From CAYMEK01 sp964389305 (GTDB taxonomy: Bacteria > Spirochaetota > Spirochaetia > SZUA-6 > DRHE01), in contig CAYMEK010000073.1 in the NCBI GenBank assembly GCA_964389305.1, forward strand, positions 1 through 19,414: a stretch of 19,414 bases of DNA, in the 5' to 3' direction. Shown here one piece after another: positions 1-7,945 of this stretch. Both the position numbers and the translations under genes were made by a program. Below the pieces are notes generated by a model. The model did no database searches. It was given only the letters and a program-made list of their open reading frames with translations, and was not told where the DNA came from. Position 1 is the stretch's first letter; each line of letters begins with the position of its first letter.

Positions 1-84
1 GTTGACAGGGAATTTTGGATGATCTTTTTGGGGATTACTACTTGACGAAAAACAGGCACTCAATGAAGAGAGAATACAGAACCA

Positions 85-422
85 TTACTGTTGCTGCTCT
101 TCTCCCTCGCCGGAAGAATCTGTTTTTTCCTTCGATTCGCCGTACTTGCGCTACCGTTTCTTCTTGCGATAATCCCTCACCATCTATTCGATGGATCGAT
201 GTTTTCAAGGCGGTCTTTCTCGAAATGCTTGATGTACAGCTCTTCGATATACTCGGGCAAGGGCAATTTCCAGGGTTCCTGCTTCGTGTTGGCCAGGCTG
301 CTCAACTTCTTGGGATTCAAGCCCAGCTTTCTGGCCATCTGTATGTGGGCATGAGAAAGATGGCAGTGCTTCCGCGCATCGATCCATCGTTGATATTTCT
401 CCAGTATCTTGATCTTTGCCAA
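85..422 (-). pseudogene. Small conserved hypothetical gene, frameshifted and interrupted
   Basis: The intact 5' part (TTG start at 422, TGA at 177) encodes 81 residues containing LSHAHIQMARKLGLNPKKL, KQEPWKLPLPEYIEELY and KHFEKDR. I recognise this pattern from a small, widespread family of unknown function that normally ends in a lysine/arginine-rich tail. That tail is present downstream but in another frame: from about position 180 the shifted frame reads VRDYRKKKR, then a TAG at 151-153, then RKYGESKEKTDSSGEGEEQQQ and a TAA at 85-87. One frameshift near 181-190 plus one nonsense change therefore separates the core from its own tail. No strong ribosome binding site is seen before the TTG. 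The 81-residue core could still be made as a short protein. The stretch 423-638 holds no gene I can support. Family recognition is from memory; the frame break is read directly. Confidence 0.6.
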
Positions 423-640
423 CGGACGAGATCTTCTCGGATTGCAGTTTTGTGAAAATAATATGCCATGCCCGCGATCCCTAGGAAAACACTTGAGGCA
501 AGTTGCCCAAGGTAGTAAGTTTCTATGAGGAGCCGCACGAAGAATCGTAGCACCATGTCCGTTGGCCAGAGAGATGAGAAAGTATGAAGCACGTCTCCTA
601 AGAGATCAAATGGATGAAACACTTATTTTACACATTTTAT

Positions 641-645
641 GGAGG
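641..645 (+). promoter_or_regulatory. Shine-Dalgarno GGAGG that decides a TTG start
   Basis: GGAGG lies 5 nt before the TTG at 651, in frame with the oxidoreductase. The upstream ATG at 639 overlaps the GGAGG itself, so it is the less likely start. Confidence 0.6.
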
Positions 646-650
646 AAAAA

Positions 651-1688
651 TTGCCTGATCGCACATCAGCCCGCATTGCTTTTGTTGGCATCGGGACGCA
701 CGCCACGGAGTCCCTCTATCCCAACATCCCGCTTATTCCCGAATTTGATCTGGTAGCCCTGGTGTACCGATTCAACCGGGAGAACGCCGAATACTGGGCC
801 AGGAAGTACGGCGTGAGGCACTTGTATACCGATGTCGGACAGATGCTGGATGAAATCCACACCGATGCGTGTTGCATCTGCGGTCCCCCGGAGATTCATC
901 AACAAGTTGGACTGACGGTCCTTGAACGGGGGATTCCCATCTTCATTGAAAAACCCCTAGGCGCAGATCTGTCGGAGGCGTTAGCCCTACGGGACGCAGC
1001 CCGGAAGCATAATACTTGGGGCCAAGTCGGTTTCATGAAGCGCTTCGCCCCTGCCTATGTACTTGCCAGAGAATATATGGTCGGCACGGATTTCGGTTCC
1101 TTCTCCTCTATCACCCTGATGCACGGCTGTGGACCATATTAAAGCTTCGTGGAGATGTTGTGCTTCAAGGGCATTCACATGATCGACCTGGCTCGTTTTT
1201 TCAGAGGGGATATCGACTCTCTCAGCGCTTACAGCGCAGATGGAGGACACTCCAATCTCGCAGTAGCTGTATCGGGCCTATTCAAGACCGGTGGGGTATT
1301 TCAGTCGAACGTAAATTCAGGTCAAAGCTGGGCAGACTGCTTCGAAGGTGTATACGCAACGGGTAGCAGGTCGGGCATCGTCATCGAAGGTTCCTCCGAA
1401 GTCGAAGTCATGTCTTCAGCACATAAATTCGCCCAAGGCAGGGGATTGCGAACCTTCGGATTTCGACATCGCCACACCGTGTCGGGGAACATCACCTATT
1501 GGTGGGCCGGTGGTCATTATCAGCGGGGCTACTGGGGAGAGCTTAGTTGCTTTGCGAAATCTGTACTCGGGCAGATGGAACCCTTCCCTTCCCTCGCTGA
1601 TGGGGTCGAGGCACACCGGATTATAGCGGCCATTTTGCGGAGCGTGCAGTCGGGCAGGTCTGTAAAGGTGGAAGAATTGGCAGGATAG
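651..1688 (+). pseudogene. Gfo/Idh/MocA-family NAD(P)-dependent oxidoreductase, split by one in-frame TAA
   Basis: Two adjacent open stretches are in the same frame, separated only by a TAA at 1140-1142. Read through, they give about 345 residues, the normal length for this family of sugar and inositol dehydrogenases. The N-terminal Rossmann part starts ARIAFVGIGTHA, has the PPEIHQQV segment, and carries the signature EKPLG. The C-terminal part carries the substrate-site motif GIHMIDLARFF with the expected His and Asp. No frameshift is needed, so a single point mutation (for example CAA, GAA or AAA to TAA) explains the break. Both pieces remain free of other stops, which suggests recent loss. 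The gene lies beside a carbohydrate operon and probably belonged to the same sugar pathway. A restart at GTG 1149 would lack the NAD domain. Family call is firm; the substrate is unknown. Confidence 0.85.
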
Positions 1689-1726
1689 ATCTGGTTGATC
1701 CCCTAGAGCAACCGGATCTTGTCAGC

Positions 1727-1742
1727 TCCCATGCGCATGGGA
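1727..1742. repeat. Perfect 16-bp palindrome between convergent genes
   Basis: TCCCATGCGCATGGGA is self-complementary over its full length. It lies 40 bp after the oxidoreductase pseudogene and 70 bp after the convergent kinase gene. It could fold as a short hairpin or bind a dimeric protein. No T-tract follows on either strand, so a classical terminator is not supported. Confidence 0.5.
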
Positions 1743-1811
1743 ATGATTCCAATTTAGAAAATGCCGGTAACCCCAACGTCCGTGGATGAAGTACTACAGA
1801 GTTTTGAAAGA

Positions 1812-3323
1812 CTACGCTGATGAGTCGGTGAATAGTGGTCGAAGCGCCGAATAAAGGCTGGCGTAGCTCTTTCTGCTGCTGTGATAGCTGGCTGCCCGCT
1901 CGGTCCGGGGGGCAACGATTGCCCCCGTTCGGACCCAGGAAAGGACGAGCTGTTCCACACGAATCGACGGTTCCAAGGCGCACATTCCGAGCATGCCGCA
2001 CGCCAGACAACCGGCTTCTTCGACACGGAGAGGAGTAACGGACCGGTTGAAGACGTCCGCCCGCAACTGCACCAGTTCGTGGCTGCGAGCTCCCCCGCCT
2101 CCGACGTACAGTTGGCGGACCGGAATGCCCGCCTGCTCGAGAGCCTCGAGGTTGAGCGCCATCTCCTGAGCGATCCCCTCGATTATGCCCAAAGCGATAT
2201 CGCGCCGCGTGGTGGCCAGGGACAGGCCGATCATTGCTCCCCGGGAATGGGGGTCCATGTGGGGGGTGCCGCTTCCGGAAAAGTGGGGCAGCACCATAAC
2301 CGGACTCTCACTCCGCAGGGCATCGGCGACCAGCTCGGCAAAGTAGTCCTTGCCCGCCTCCGTCAGCCGCTCGGCCCGCTCGGTGTCCAGATGATCCCGG
2401 AACCAGGTGAGCAGATTCCCTCCGCTCAACGAAAATGCGTTGGTACAGTACAGGTCCTGTGCCACGGCGGGGGTGCAGGTGAAGTGAGCCTCCAGCATCG
2501 GGTCGGTCGTATTTATGCCGACATAGGTCGCGTTCAGGCTGTCGGTGCTACCCATTGAGTTCACGACGATCCCTTCTTCCACTGCTCCGCACCCCAAGGC
2601 TGCGCAGACCTGATCCCACCCTCCGGAGACGTACACGCAGTCCCTGGCCAAACCCAGCAGTTCAGCCGCCGCCGCTGAAACCCTGTCTACCACCCGGCCC
2701 GCAGGTACGACCCGAGCCAGCTGATCCTCTTTCAAGTGAGCCAAATCGAGAAGCCGCTCAGACCATCCGCCCTGTCGAAGGTCATACAGGCCAGTCCTGG
2801 CTGCCAGGGACGGAGAAATTCCGGGATCGATACCCAGTAGTACCGCCAGCATGTCGTTCCAACACAGGAACTTGCCGGCCCGATCGAAAATTTCGGGTTC
2901 CCGGTCCCGCCACCAGAGGATCTTGCATATCGTGGCGATCGGATGCAGGCTCTGCCCCGTGAGCCGAAAAAACGCAGACGGATCGATCATCGCCGCCAAA
3001 GCCTGCGCCTGCTCCGTGGCTCTGTGATCCAGTGCCACCACCGTGTTGTACAGAGGGTTACCCTTTGAATCGATCGGTAGCACCGCTTCGCCTAGGGCGG
3101 AGGAGGCGATAGCCCGGATGCTGCCCAGACCCACGGATTCTGCAACACCCCGGATTACCTCTCGGATCGCCTTCGACATATGCCGGGAATCGAGCTCGTA
3201 GTAGCCGGGTTTGGGTCGTTGAAGCGGGTATTCCCGATGTGCGGAGGCCAGCTGTTGACCCCGTTCGTCGAAGGCGATTGCCTTGACTGCGGTAGTTCCG
3301 ATATCCAGGCCCAGTGCGATCAT
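1812..3323 (-). CDS. FGGY-family carbohydrate kinase (xylulokinase/polyol kinase type)
   Basis: This 503-residue protein phosphorylates a sugar, ketose or polyol with ATP in the cytoplasm. The N-terminal phosphate loop GLDIGTTAVKAIAFD (residues 5-19) and the catalytic aspartate in SGGWDQVCAALGCG (Asp237) are intact. The C-terminal ATP-binding segment YVGGGGARSHELVQL is followed by NRSVTPLRVEEAGCLACGMLG, as in FGGY kinases. Length is typical for the family. The ATG at 3323 gives the usual short N-terminus before the LGLDIGTT motif, although no strong Shine-Dalgarno precedes it. The gene is divergent from a DeoR-type regulator 127 bp away, and the shared intergenic region holds repeated operator-like boxes. 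The likely substrate is the ketose or polyol handled by the dehydrogenases of the divergent operon; the exact sugar cannot be told from sequence. Confidence 0.9.
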   Translation of the reverse strand: MIALGLDIGTTAVKAIAFDERGQQLASAHREYPLQRPKPGYYELDSRHMSKAIREVIRGVAESVGLGSIRAIASSALGEAVLPIDSKGNPLYNTVVALDHRATEQAQALAAMIDPSAFFRLTGQSLHPIATICKILWWRDREPEIFDRAGKFLCWNDMLAVLLGIDPGISPSLAARTGLYDLRQGGWSERLLDLAHLKEDQLARVVPAGRVVDRVSAAAAELLGLARDCVYVSGGWDQVCAALGCGAVEEGIVVNSMGSTDSLNATYVGINTTDPMLEAHFTCTPAVAQDLYCTNAFSLSGGNLLTWFRDHLDTERAERLTEAGKDYFAELVADALRSESPVMVLPHFSGSGTPHMDPHSRGAMIGLSLATTRRDIALGIIEGIAQEMALNLEALEQAGIPVRQLYVGGGGARSHELVQLRADVFNRSVTPLRVEEAGCLACGMLGMCALEPSIRVEQLVLSWVRTGAIVAPRTERAASYHSSRKSYASLYSALRPLFTDSSA

Positions 3324-3367
3324 GTTGAATCGATGATATCAGAATGCTCGGCGCCGTCAAGGAATAA

Positions 3368-3415
3368 TCAACAAAAATTCACATTTTACAACATTTTTTG
3401 TTGACTTTTGTTGAT
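3368..3415. promoter_or_regulatory. Putative DeoR-type operator and divergent promoter region
   Basis: Three related boxes are visible: TCAACAAAAA at 3368-3377, TTTTTTGTTGA at 3394-3404 and TTTTGTTGAT at 3406-3415. The first is inverted relative to the other two, and the last two are an 11-12 bp tandem repeat. The region is strongly AT-rich against a GC-rich background. For the kinase, a minus-strand TTGTAA (3390-3385) and ATTATT with 17 nt between them are a tentative promoter. For the regulator operon, TTGACT at 3401 overlaps the repeats and a weak GACAAT lies 15 nt on. DeoR/GlpR proteins commonly bind repeated sites over their own promoter, so autorepression and kinase repression are inferred. 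Confidence 0.6.
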
Positions 3416-3450
3416 ACATTCGACAATGATGATGGCGGGTAGCTCAATCG

Positions 3451-4245
3451 ATGTACGAGACCAGAAAACGGATCATCTTCGATCTCCTCCACCGACAGTC
3501 CACGGTAACAATTTCCGAGTTGCAGGATGCTCTGGGGGTCAGTGACATGACCATCCGGCGGGATATTCGAAGCATGGCCGCCGAGGGGCTGCTGCGAAAG
3601 GTTCACGGCGGTGCCGTGGCCATGGAAGAAATGTACGAAGAACAGTCCTTCGTTTCCCGGCAGGTGCAGGAGCTGGAGCGCAAGCAGGCCATCGCCCGCC
3701 GGGCGGTGGAGTTCCTGAACGGGGGGGAGGCCGTGTACATCGACGGCAGCACCACCTGCGGCGAACTGGCCAAACAGCTCTCGGCAGCCACGAGCAAGAG
3801 CTTCCTGGTCATAACGGACAGCCTCTACGTGCTCCTGGAGCTGAACGACAAAAAGAACATCGAGCTGTTGCTCCTAGGCGGCATGTTGGACAAGGACGGC
3901 AACACGTTCGACGGGGTTCTGACTATAGAGAATGCTAGCAAGGTGATGGTGGACTGCTGTTTCTTCTCGGCCAAAGGATTCTCTCTCGACCAGATCAGCA
4001 ATTCGGTAATGACCGGCAGCCAAGTCAAGCAGCTGATGATTCGCCAGGCCAAGAGACGATTCCTCCTGGCGGATTCCACCAAGTTCGGCCGGCAGGGGAT
4101 ATTCAAGATCTGCGATTGGGGTGAGGTGGATGTTCTGATCACCGATGACTCCCTTCCACAATCAGAGCTCGCCGGGCTGCAAGAGCAGGAAATCGAGATA
4201 CACCGGGTGGAAGTACCAGCACGGAAAATGGGGGAGGCAATATGA
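3451..4245 (+). CDS. DeoR/GlpR-family transcriptional regulator of the sugar locus
   Basis: The 264-residue protein has the DeoR N-terminal winged helix: RKRIIFDLLHRQSTVTISELQ, then the recognition helix segment GVSDMTIRRDI (around residues 29-39) and the wing LRKVHGGAV. The C-terminal DeoR sensor domain, which binds sugar-phosphate effectors, follows with IDGSTTCGELAKQL, LLLGGMLDKDGNTFDG and the late LLADSTKFG segment. Length matches the family. It is the first gene of a five-gene operon and overlaps the next by 4 bp (ATGA). It probably represses both this operon and the divergent kinase through the boxes at 3368-3415 until a phosphorylated pathway intermediate accumulates. The inducer is not known. 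Confidence 0.92.
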   Translation: MYETRKRIIFDLLHRQSTVTISELQDALGVSDMTIRRDIRSMAAEGLLRKVHGGAVAMEEMYEEQSFVSRQVQELERKQAIARRAVEFLNGGEAVYIDGSTTCGELAKQLSAATSKSFLVITDSLYVLLELNDKKNIELLLLGGMLDKDGNTFDGVLTIENASKVMVDCCFFSAKGFSLDQISNSVMTGSQVKQLMIRQAKRRFLLADSTKFGRQGIFKICDWGEVDVLITDDSLPQSELAGLQEQEIEIHRVEVPARKMGEAI

Positions 4246-5309
4246 AGGCTCTGGTCCTCCACGACCCCGGCGACTACCGGGTCGAAAGCGACTGGCCGGA
4301 TCCCCCGGTGAAACCCGGTTGGGCGCGGATCAGGGTACGCCACGCCGGCATCTGCGGCTCCGATCTGCCCCGCTTCGCCGTCACCGGCTCGTATCATCAC
4401 CCGATGATCCTCGGCCACGAGTTTTCCGGCGTGGTCGAGACTCCGGCTCCCGGCTCGAAGCGATTCCAGGCGGGACAGGCGGTGGCGGTTCTGCCGATAA
4501 TCCCCTGCGGCCGCTGCGCCGGCTGTGCCACGGGGCAGCCGTTTCACTGCACCAACTACCAGTTCCTCGGTTCCCGGAACGACGGCGGCTTTGCCGAGTA
4601 CTGCCTGGTTCCGGAGGACAACCTGTTCCCCTTGCCTGAAGAGCTGGATCTGCGCGTCGGTGCTTTCATCGAACCGATCGCCGTGGCCCTGCACGTGCTG
4701 CGCCGCTCCGGCTTTCAGCCGGGACAGAGCGCAATCGTCTATGGAGCGGGCACGATCGGCATCCTCATTGCACTCTGGCTCGAAGTGTTCGCAGCCAGGC
4801 GCGTGGCGATCGCCGACATACGACCGGAGAGCCTGGAAACGGCCCGTTCTGTGGGACTGGAGGAGGTGCTCGATGCCCGGGAGCCGGGAGGCGCAGGCGG
4901 CGGAGCACGTGGTTCAGCCGGTGGCGGCGCGGGATCCCCGTCGGAGGACGGCTCCAACACCGGTTTTGACGCGGCTTTCGAAGCCGCCGGTTCAGCGGCA
5001 GCGCTTCTCTCGGCCGTCGAAACCGTGCGAGACCTGGGCCGGATCACGGTGGTGGGAAGAGACACCAGGGACACGGTGATTCCCCTGTCCAGCTTCGAAC
5101 GGCTGATGCGTAAGGAGATCGGCCTCCAGGGCTGCTGGGGATACAACCTCAGCGGGGAGGAGTATTTTGTGCGGGAAAGGCTCAGCCGGGGAAGCTTCCC
5201 CGTCAGGAAACTGATCAGCCACGAGATCTCCCTGGAGCAGGCGCCGGGGATGATCCGCCGCATGGTCTCCGGGGACCTGTACTTTACAAAGGTCATGGTG
5301 AAAATATGA
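4242..5309 (+). CDS. Zinc-dependent medium-chain dehydrogenase, GatD-like (polyol-phosphate dehydrogenase)
   Basis: This 355-residue NAD(P)-dependent alcohol dehydrogenase has a complete set of zinc ligands: catalytic Cys38 (ICGSDLPR), His59/Glu60 (LGHEFSG) and Glu144 (FIEPI), and the structural cysteines 89, 92, 95 and 103. The Rossmann loop is YGAGTIG (168-174). ICGSDLPR, FLGSRNDGGFAEY and FIEPI closely recall galactitol-1-phosphate 5-dehydrogenase, so a polyol phosphate oxidised to a ketose phosphate is a good guess. Residues about 214-238 (4881-4955) form an unusual glycine/alanine/serine-rich insertion in the cofactor domain. It starts by ATGA overlap with the regulator and ends with a 4-bp overlap with the next dehydrogenase, so translation is probably coupled. 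Confidence 0.88.
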   Translation: MKALVLHDPGDYRVESDWPDPPVKPGWARIRVRHAGICGSDLPRFAVTGSYHHPMILGHEFSGVVETPAPGSKRFQAGQAVAVLPIIPCGRCAGCATGQPFHCTNYQFLGSRNDGGFAEYCLVPEDNLFPLPEELDLRVGAFIEPIAVALHVLRRSGFQPGQSAIVYGAGTIGILIALWLEVFAARRVAIADIRPESLETARSVGLEEVLDAREPGGAGGGARGSAGGGAGSPSEDGSNTGFDAAFEAAGSAAALLSAVETVRDLGRITVVGRDTRDTVIPLSSFERLMRKEIGLQGCWGYNLSGEEYFVRERLSRGSFPVRKLISHEISLEQAPGMIRRMVSGDLYFTKVMVKI

Positions 5310-6367
5310 AAGCAGCCGTCGTACACGCCAAGGGTGACTTGAGACTCGAGGAGCTTCCATTGCCGGAGGTGCCGGCCGGTTCGATCCGCGTCAAGGTACA
5401 GGCCTGCGCCATCTGCGGAACGGACCTTCGCATCTATCGAAAGGGAGATCACCGAGCCGAGTATCCGGTGGTGATCGGACATGAGATTGCCGGCATCGTG
5501 GAGGCCGTGGCCCCCGGCGTGAAGGGTGTTCGGGAGGGAGACCGGGTCTGCGTGGCTCCCGGACACGGCTGCGGGGAATGCCGCATGTGCCGGGCCGGTC
5601 ACCCCAATGTCTGCCTGAAGCCCTTTCCCTCCCTCGGCTACAAGGTCAACGGCGGGTTCCAGGAGTATTTCGCCGTTCCGCAGAACATCTTTCGCCTGGG
5701 CTTCGTCAACCCGATCCCCGAAAGATTGAGCTTCCGCCAGGCCTCGATGTCCGAGATCATCGCCTGCTGCCTCAACGGACAGCGCAACAGCCCGGTCCGG
5801 GAAGGGGATGTGGTTCTGATCTTCGGCGCCGGACCGGCTGGGATCATCCACTCCCAGCTGGCCCGCACGAACGGCGCCGGCAAGGTAATCCTGACCCAGC
5901 GAAGCCGTCCGCGCCTGGAGCTGGCGGCGAAGCGTTTTCCCATCGACCGGACCGTCGCCTCCTCCGAGGAAGATCTGGAACGGATCGTCATGGAGGAGAC
6001 CCATGGAGAAGGGGCCGACGTGATCTACGTCTGCGCGCCTTCGGCGCAGGCTCAGGAGCTGGCCACACGCCTGGTTGCTCCAAGGGGCCGGATCAATTTC
6101 TTCGGAGGCCTTCCCAAAGGAGCCAACACGATCACGCTGGATTCCAACGCCCTGCACTACAAGGAGTTCTTCATCGGCGGAGCCTCATCCTCCCTCCCGG
6201 AGGACAGCCGGGAGGCGCTGCGACTGCTGCCGGAGCGAAAGATTGACGCGGACAGGCTGATTACCCACACGTTCACGATCGACCAGATCGTCGAGGCATT
6301 CGACGTAGCCGAAAGCAAGCGGGGCATCAAAATCGTGGTGGAGTTTCCCGACGGCGGAGAATCCTGA
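5306..6367 (+). CDS. Second zinc-dependent medium-chain dehydrogenase (sorbitol/threonine dehydrogenase type)
   Basis: The 353-residue protein has catalytic zinc ligands Cys37 (AICGTDLR) and His59/Glu60 (IGHEIAG), structural cysteines 89, 92, 95 and 103, and the Rossmann motif FGAGPAG. It would oxidise a secondary alcohol on a sugar or polyol with NAD(P). SMSEIIACCLNGQ replaces the FIEPI-type segment of its upstream neighbour, with Glu150 as the likely fourth ligand. This points to a different substrate class from GatD. It overlaps the upstream dehydrogenase by 4 bp (ATGA) and is separated from the epimerase gene by 32 bp carrying an AAGGAAGGAAA ribosome binding site. Two different dehydrogenases in one operon suggest two oxidation steps, or oxidation and re-reduction at another carbon. 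Substrate unknown. Confidence 0.87.
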   Translation: MKAAVVHAKGDLRLEELPLPEVPAGSIRVKVQACAICGTDLRIYRKGDHRAEYPVVIGHEIAGIVEAVAPGVKGVREGDRVCVAPGHGCGECRMCRAGHPNVCLKPFPSLGYKVNGGFQEYFAVPQNIFRLGFVNPIPERLSFRQASMSEIIACCLNGQRNSPVREGDVVLIFGAGPAGIIHSQLARTNGAGKVILTQRSRPRLELAAKRFPIDRTVASSEEDLERIVMEETHGEGADVIYVCAPSAQAQELATRLVAPRGRINFFGGLPKGANTITLDSNALHYKEFFIGGASSSLPEDSREALRLLPERKIDADRLITHTFTIDQIVEAFDVAESKRGIKIVVEFPDGGES

Positions 6368-6399
6368 AACGCCCTGCATCTGAACGAGAAGGAAGGAAA

Positions 6400-7302
6400 A
6401 TGGCGCAAATTACACTCGGATTCAACTGCAACTGCTTCACCAACCGCTATGACGAACCCGAACAGTGGACGCGCATCTGCCGGGAGCTGAGTATCAAAAA
6501 GGTGATGTTCAACATCGACCTGATCGATCCGAACTTGCCCTGGGAGCTGCAGCGCCGGCTCTGCGACCGTACCCTCGAAGCCTGCCAGAAAAACGGCGTA
6601 CGGATCCTCTGTAGCTTTGGCGGGCATCACGGGCACCAGCACTACCTGGGTCATCCCGACGCGTACTGCCGCCGGGAGGCGGAGGCCTTCTTCGGCCGGG
6701 CGATCCGCCAGACAGCCTACCTGGGCGGCAGGAGCTTCGGCACCTGCTTCGCCATCCTCACGGTCGCCTCCCAGGAAGATCCGCAGATCCGCGCACAGAT
6801 CATCGAGGGCGCGATCCAGGCCTACCATCGCCTGGCCGAGTACGGGGCCGAGCAGGGCTTGCAAGCACTTTCCTATGAGGCCACCAGCGTGCCCCGAGAG
6901 AGCTGCGCGACCTTCGCGGAAAACGACGCGGTGCTGGAACGCTGCGCCGACATGGCCATCCCGATGCGGATCTGTCTGGACATGGGGCACCGCTACCGGG
7001 GCGGGATCCCGGAAGAGGCGGATCATCTGGCCTGGATCCGCCGCTACGGCGCCTACTGCGATGTGATCGACTGCCAGCAGACCGATCTGGAGGCCAGCCG
7101 CCACTGGCCGTTCACCCCGGAGAACAACCGCCGGGGCATCATCCGCGGGGATGAAGTCGTCCAGGCGATCGAAGATTCCGCGGCGGGGGAGATCCTCCTG
7201 GCCTTCGAGCTGCGCGTGTCCGCCTACTATCCTCAGGAGCTGGAGTTTATGGACAATATGCGCTCTTCCGTGGAATACTGGCGCCGGTGGGTGGCCGAAT
7301 GA
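6400..7302 (+). CDS. Sugar-phosphate isomerase/epimerase, xylose-isomerase-like TIM barrel
   Basis: This 300-residue protein is a COG1082-type TIM barrel that would epimerise or isomerise a ketose or ketose phosphate using a divalent metal. It starts TLGFNCNCFTNRYDEPEQW, and metal/substrate-site segments are visible: YEATSVPRE (glutamate on strand 5-6), CLDMGHRYRG (Asp and His), DCQQTDLEASRHWPF and LLAFEL near the end. The QQTD...RHWPFTPENN signature recalls a subgroup that I associate with tetrulose-phosphate epimerases; this is from memory and not certain. The ATG at 6400 follows a good AAGGAAGGAAA site. It overlaps the SIS gene downstream by 4 bp (ATGA). Confidence 0.82.
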   Translation: MAQITLGFNCNCFTNRYDEPEQWTRICRELSIKKVMFNIDLIDPNLPWELQRRLCDRTLEACQKNGVRILCSFGGHHGHQHYLGHPDAYCRREAEAFFGRAIRQTAYLGGRSFGTCFAILTVASQEDPQIRAQIIEGAIQAYHRLAEYGAEQGLQALSYEATSVPRESCATFAENDAVLERCADMAIPMRICLDMGHRYRGGIPEEADHLAWIRRYGAYCDVIDCQQTDLEASRHWPFTPENNRRGIIRGDEVVQAIEDSAAGEILLAFELRVSAYYPQELEFMDNMRSSVEYWRRWVAE

Positions 7303-7871
7303 AACAGCCCGATCCGTTCCAAGAAAACTGGACCCTCATCCTGAACGAGATCCGCACCGCCCTCGAAGCGGTGGACGAAAAGCAGGCAGGGGCTTTCGCT
7401 GATACCGTCCTGGCCGCGGAGAAGGTTTTTTTCACCGGTGTGGGCCGGGTAGCCCTGTCGCTGCAGGCCATGGTCAAACGGCTCAACCACCTGGGGGTTC
7501 AGGCCTGGTTCGTGGGCGATCTGGCCGAGCCGGCAATCACCGAGCGGGACCTGCTGGTGGTGGGCTCCGGCTCCGGCGAGTCCGTGGTTCCGGTGGCGAT
7601 CGCGGGCGTGGCAAAGAAGCACGGTGCCCGGATCGCTCATATCGGCAGCAATCCGGACAGTTCCCTACGCCCCCTGACCGATATCTTCGTGCGGATCCCG
7701 GTGCAGACCCGGCTGAACAGAGAGGGGGAAATCCCTTCGCAGCAGATCATGACCAGCCTGTTCGAACAGGCTCTGTACGTATTCGGCGATGCAGTCGCGC
7801 TGATGATCATGGGGCGCAAGGGGATAACCGATCTATCAGATCTGTGGGAACGCCACGCCAATCTCGAGTAG
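7299..7871 (+). CDS. SIS-domain sugar isomerase (6-phospho-3-hexuloisomerase-like)
   Basis: The 190-residue protein is a single SIS domain. TGVGRVALSLQAMVKRLNHLG followed by DLLVVGSGSGESV (the Ser-rich phosphate-binding loop) and the C-terminal MTSLFEQALYVFGDAV segment match the HxlB/6-phospho-3-hexuloisomerase group, whose members are about 180-190 residues. A role as aldose-ketose phosphate isomerase fits the operon. I chose the ATG at 7299 because it overlaps the preceding stop as ATGA and gives the family length; an ATG 12 nt earlier lies inside the upstream gene. It is the last intact gene of the operon: 33 bp downstream another gene start is cut off by an insertion sequence. Confidence 0.85.
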   Translation: MKQPDPFQENWTLILNEIRTALEAVDEKQAGAFADTVLAAEKVFFTGVGRVALSLQAMVKRLNHLGVQAWFVGDLAEPAITERDLLVVGSGSGESVVPVAIAGVAKKHGARIAHIGSNPDSSLRPLTDIFVRIPVQTRLNREGEIPSQQIMTSLFEQALYVFGDAVALMIMGRKGITDLSDLWERHANLE

Positions 7872-7904
7872 CGGCGGAAAGATGGGCCGGGAAAGGATTT
7901 TGCT

Positions 7905-7936
7905 ATGAAAAAGATCTCTGAATTGAAACGACTGAC
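7905..7936 (+). pseudogene. 5' stub of an operon gene cut by the insertion sequence
   Basis: An ATG at 7905 is preceded by GGGAAAGGA at a sound ribosome-binding distance and encodes MKKISELKRLT before the IS end begins. Closing the IS and one TA copy gives a stop a few codons later (TGCTGTTGA), so the original gene was probably lost by an earlier deletion rather than just split. Its position, right after the SIS gene, is where a transporter gene would be expected, but nothing in the stub proves that. Confidence 0.35.
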
Positions 7937-7945
7937 TAAGAGACT

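Noticed and set aside
15..622. Overlapping frames on both strands at the left edge (15-455 plus, 317-622 minus)
   Set aside because: No recognisable motifs; only the minus-strand frame at 177-422 resembles a protein family.
1140..1142. TAA as a recoded sense codon
   Set aside because: TAA, TAG and TGA all act as normal stops elsewhere in the window, and no recoding signal is visible; a nonsense mutation or a read error is simpler.
4739..6157. 472-codon open frame on the minus strand across the two dehydrogenase genes
   Set aside because: Antisense shadow of GC-rich genes; both plus-strand dehydrogenases have full motif sets and ATGA overlaps, while the antisense translation shows no family.
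6157..7104. 315-codon minus-strand frame opposite the epimerase gene
   Set aside because: Shadow of the plus-strand TIM-barrel gene, which has clear motifs and a good ribosome binding site.
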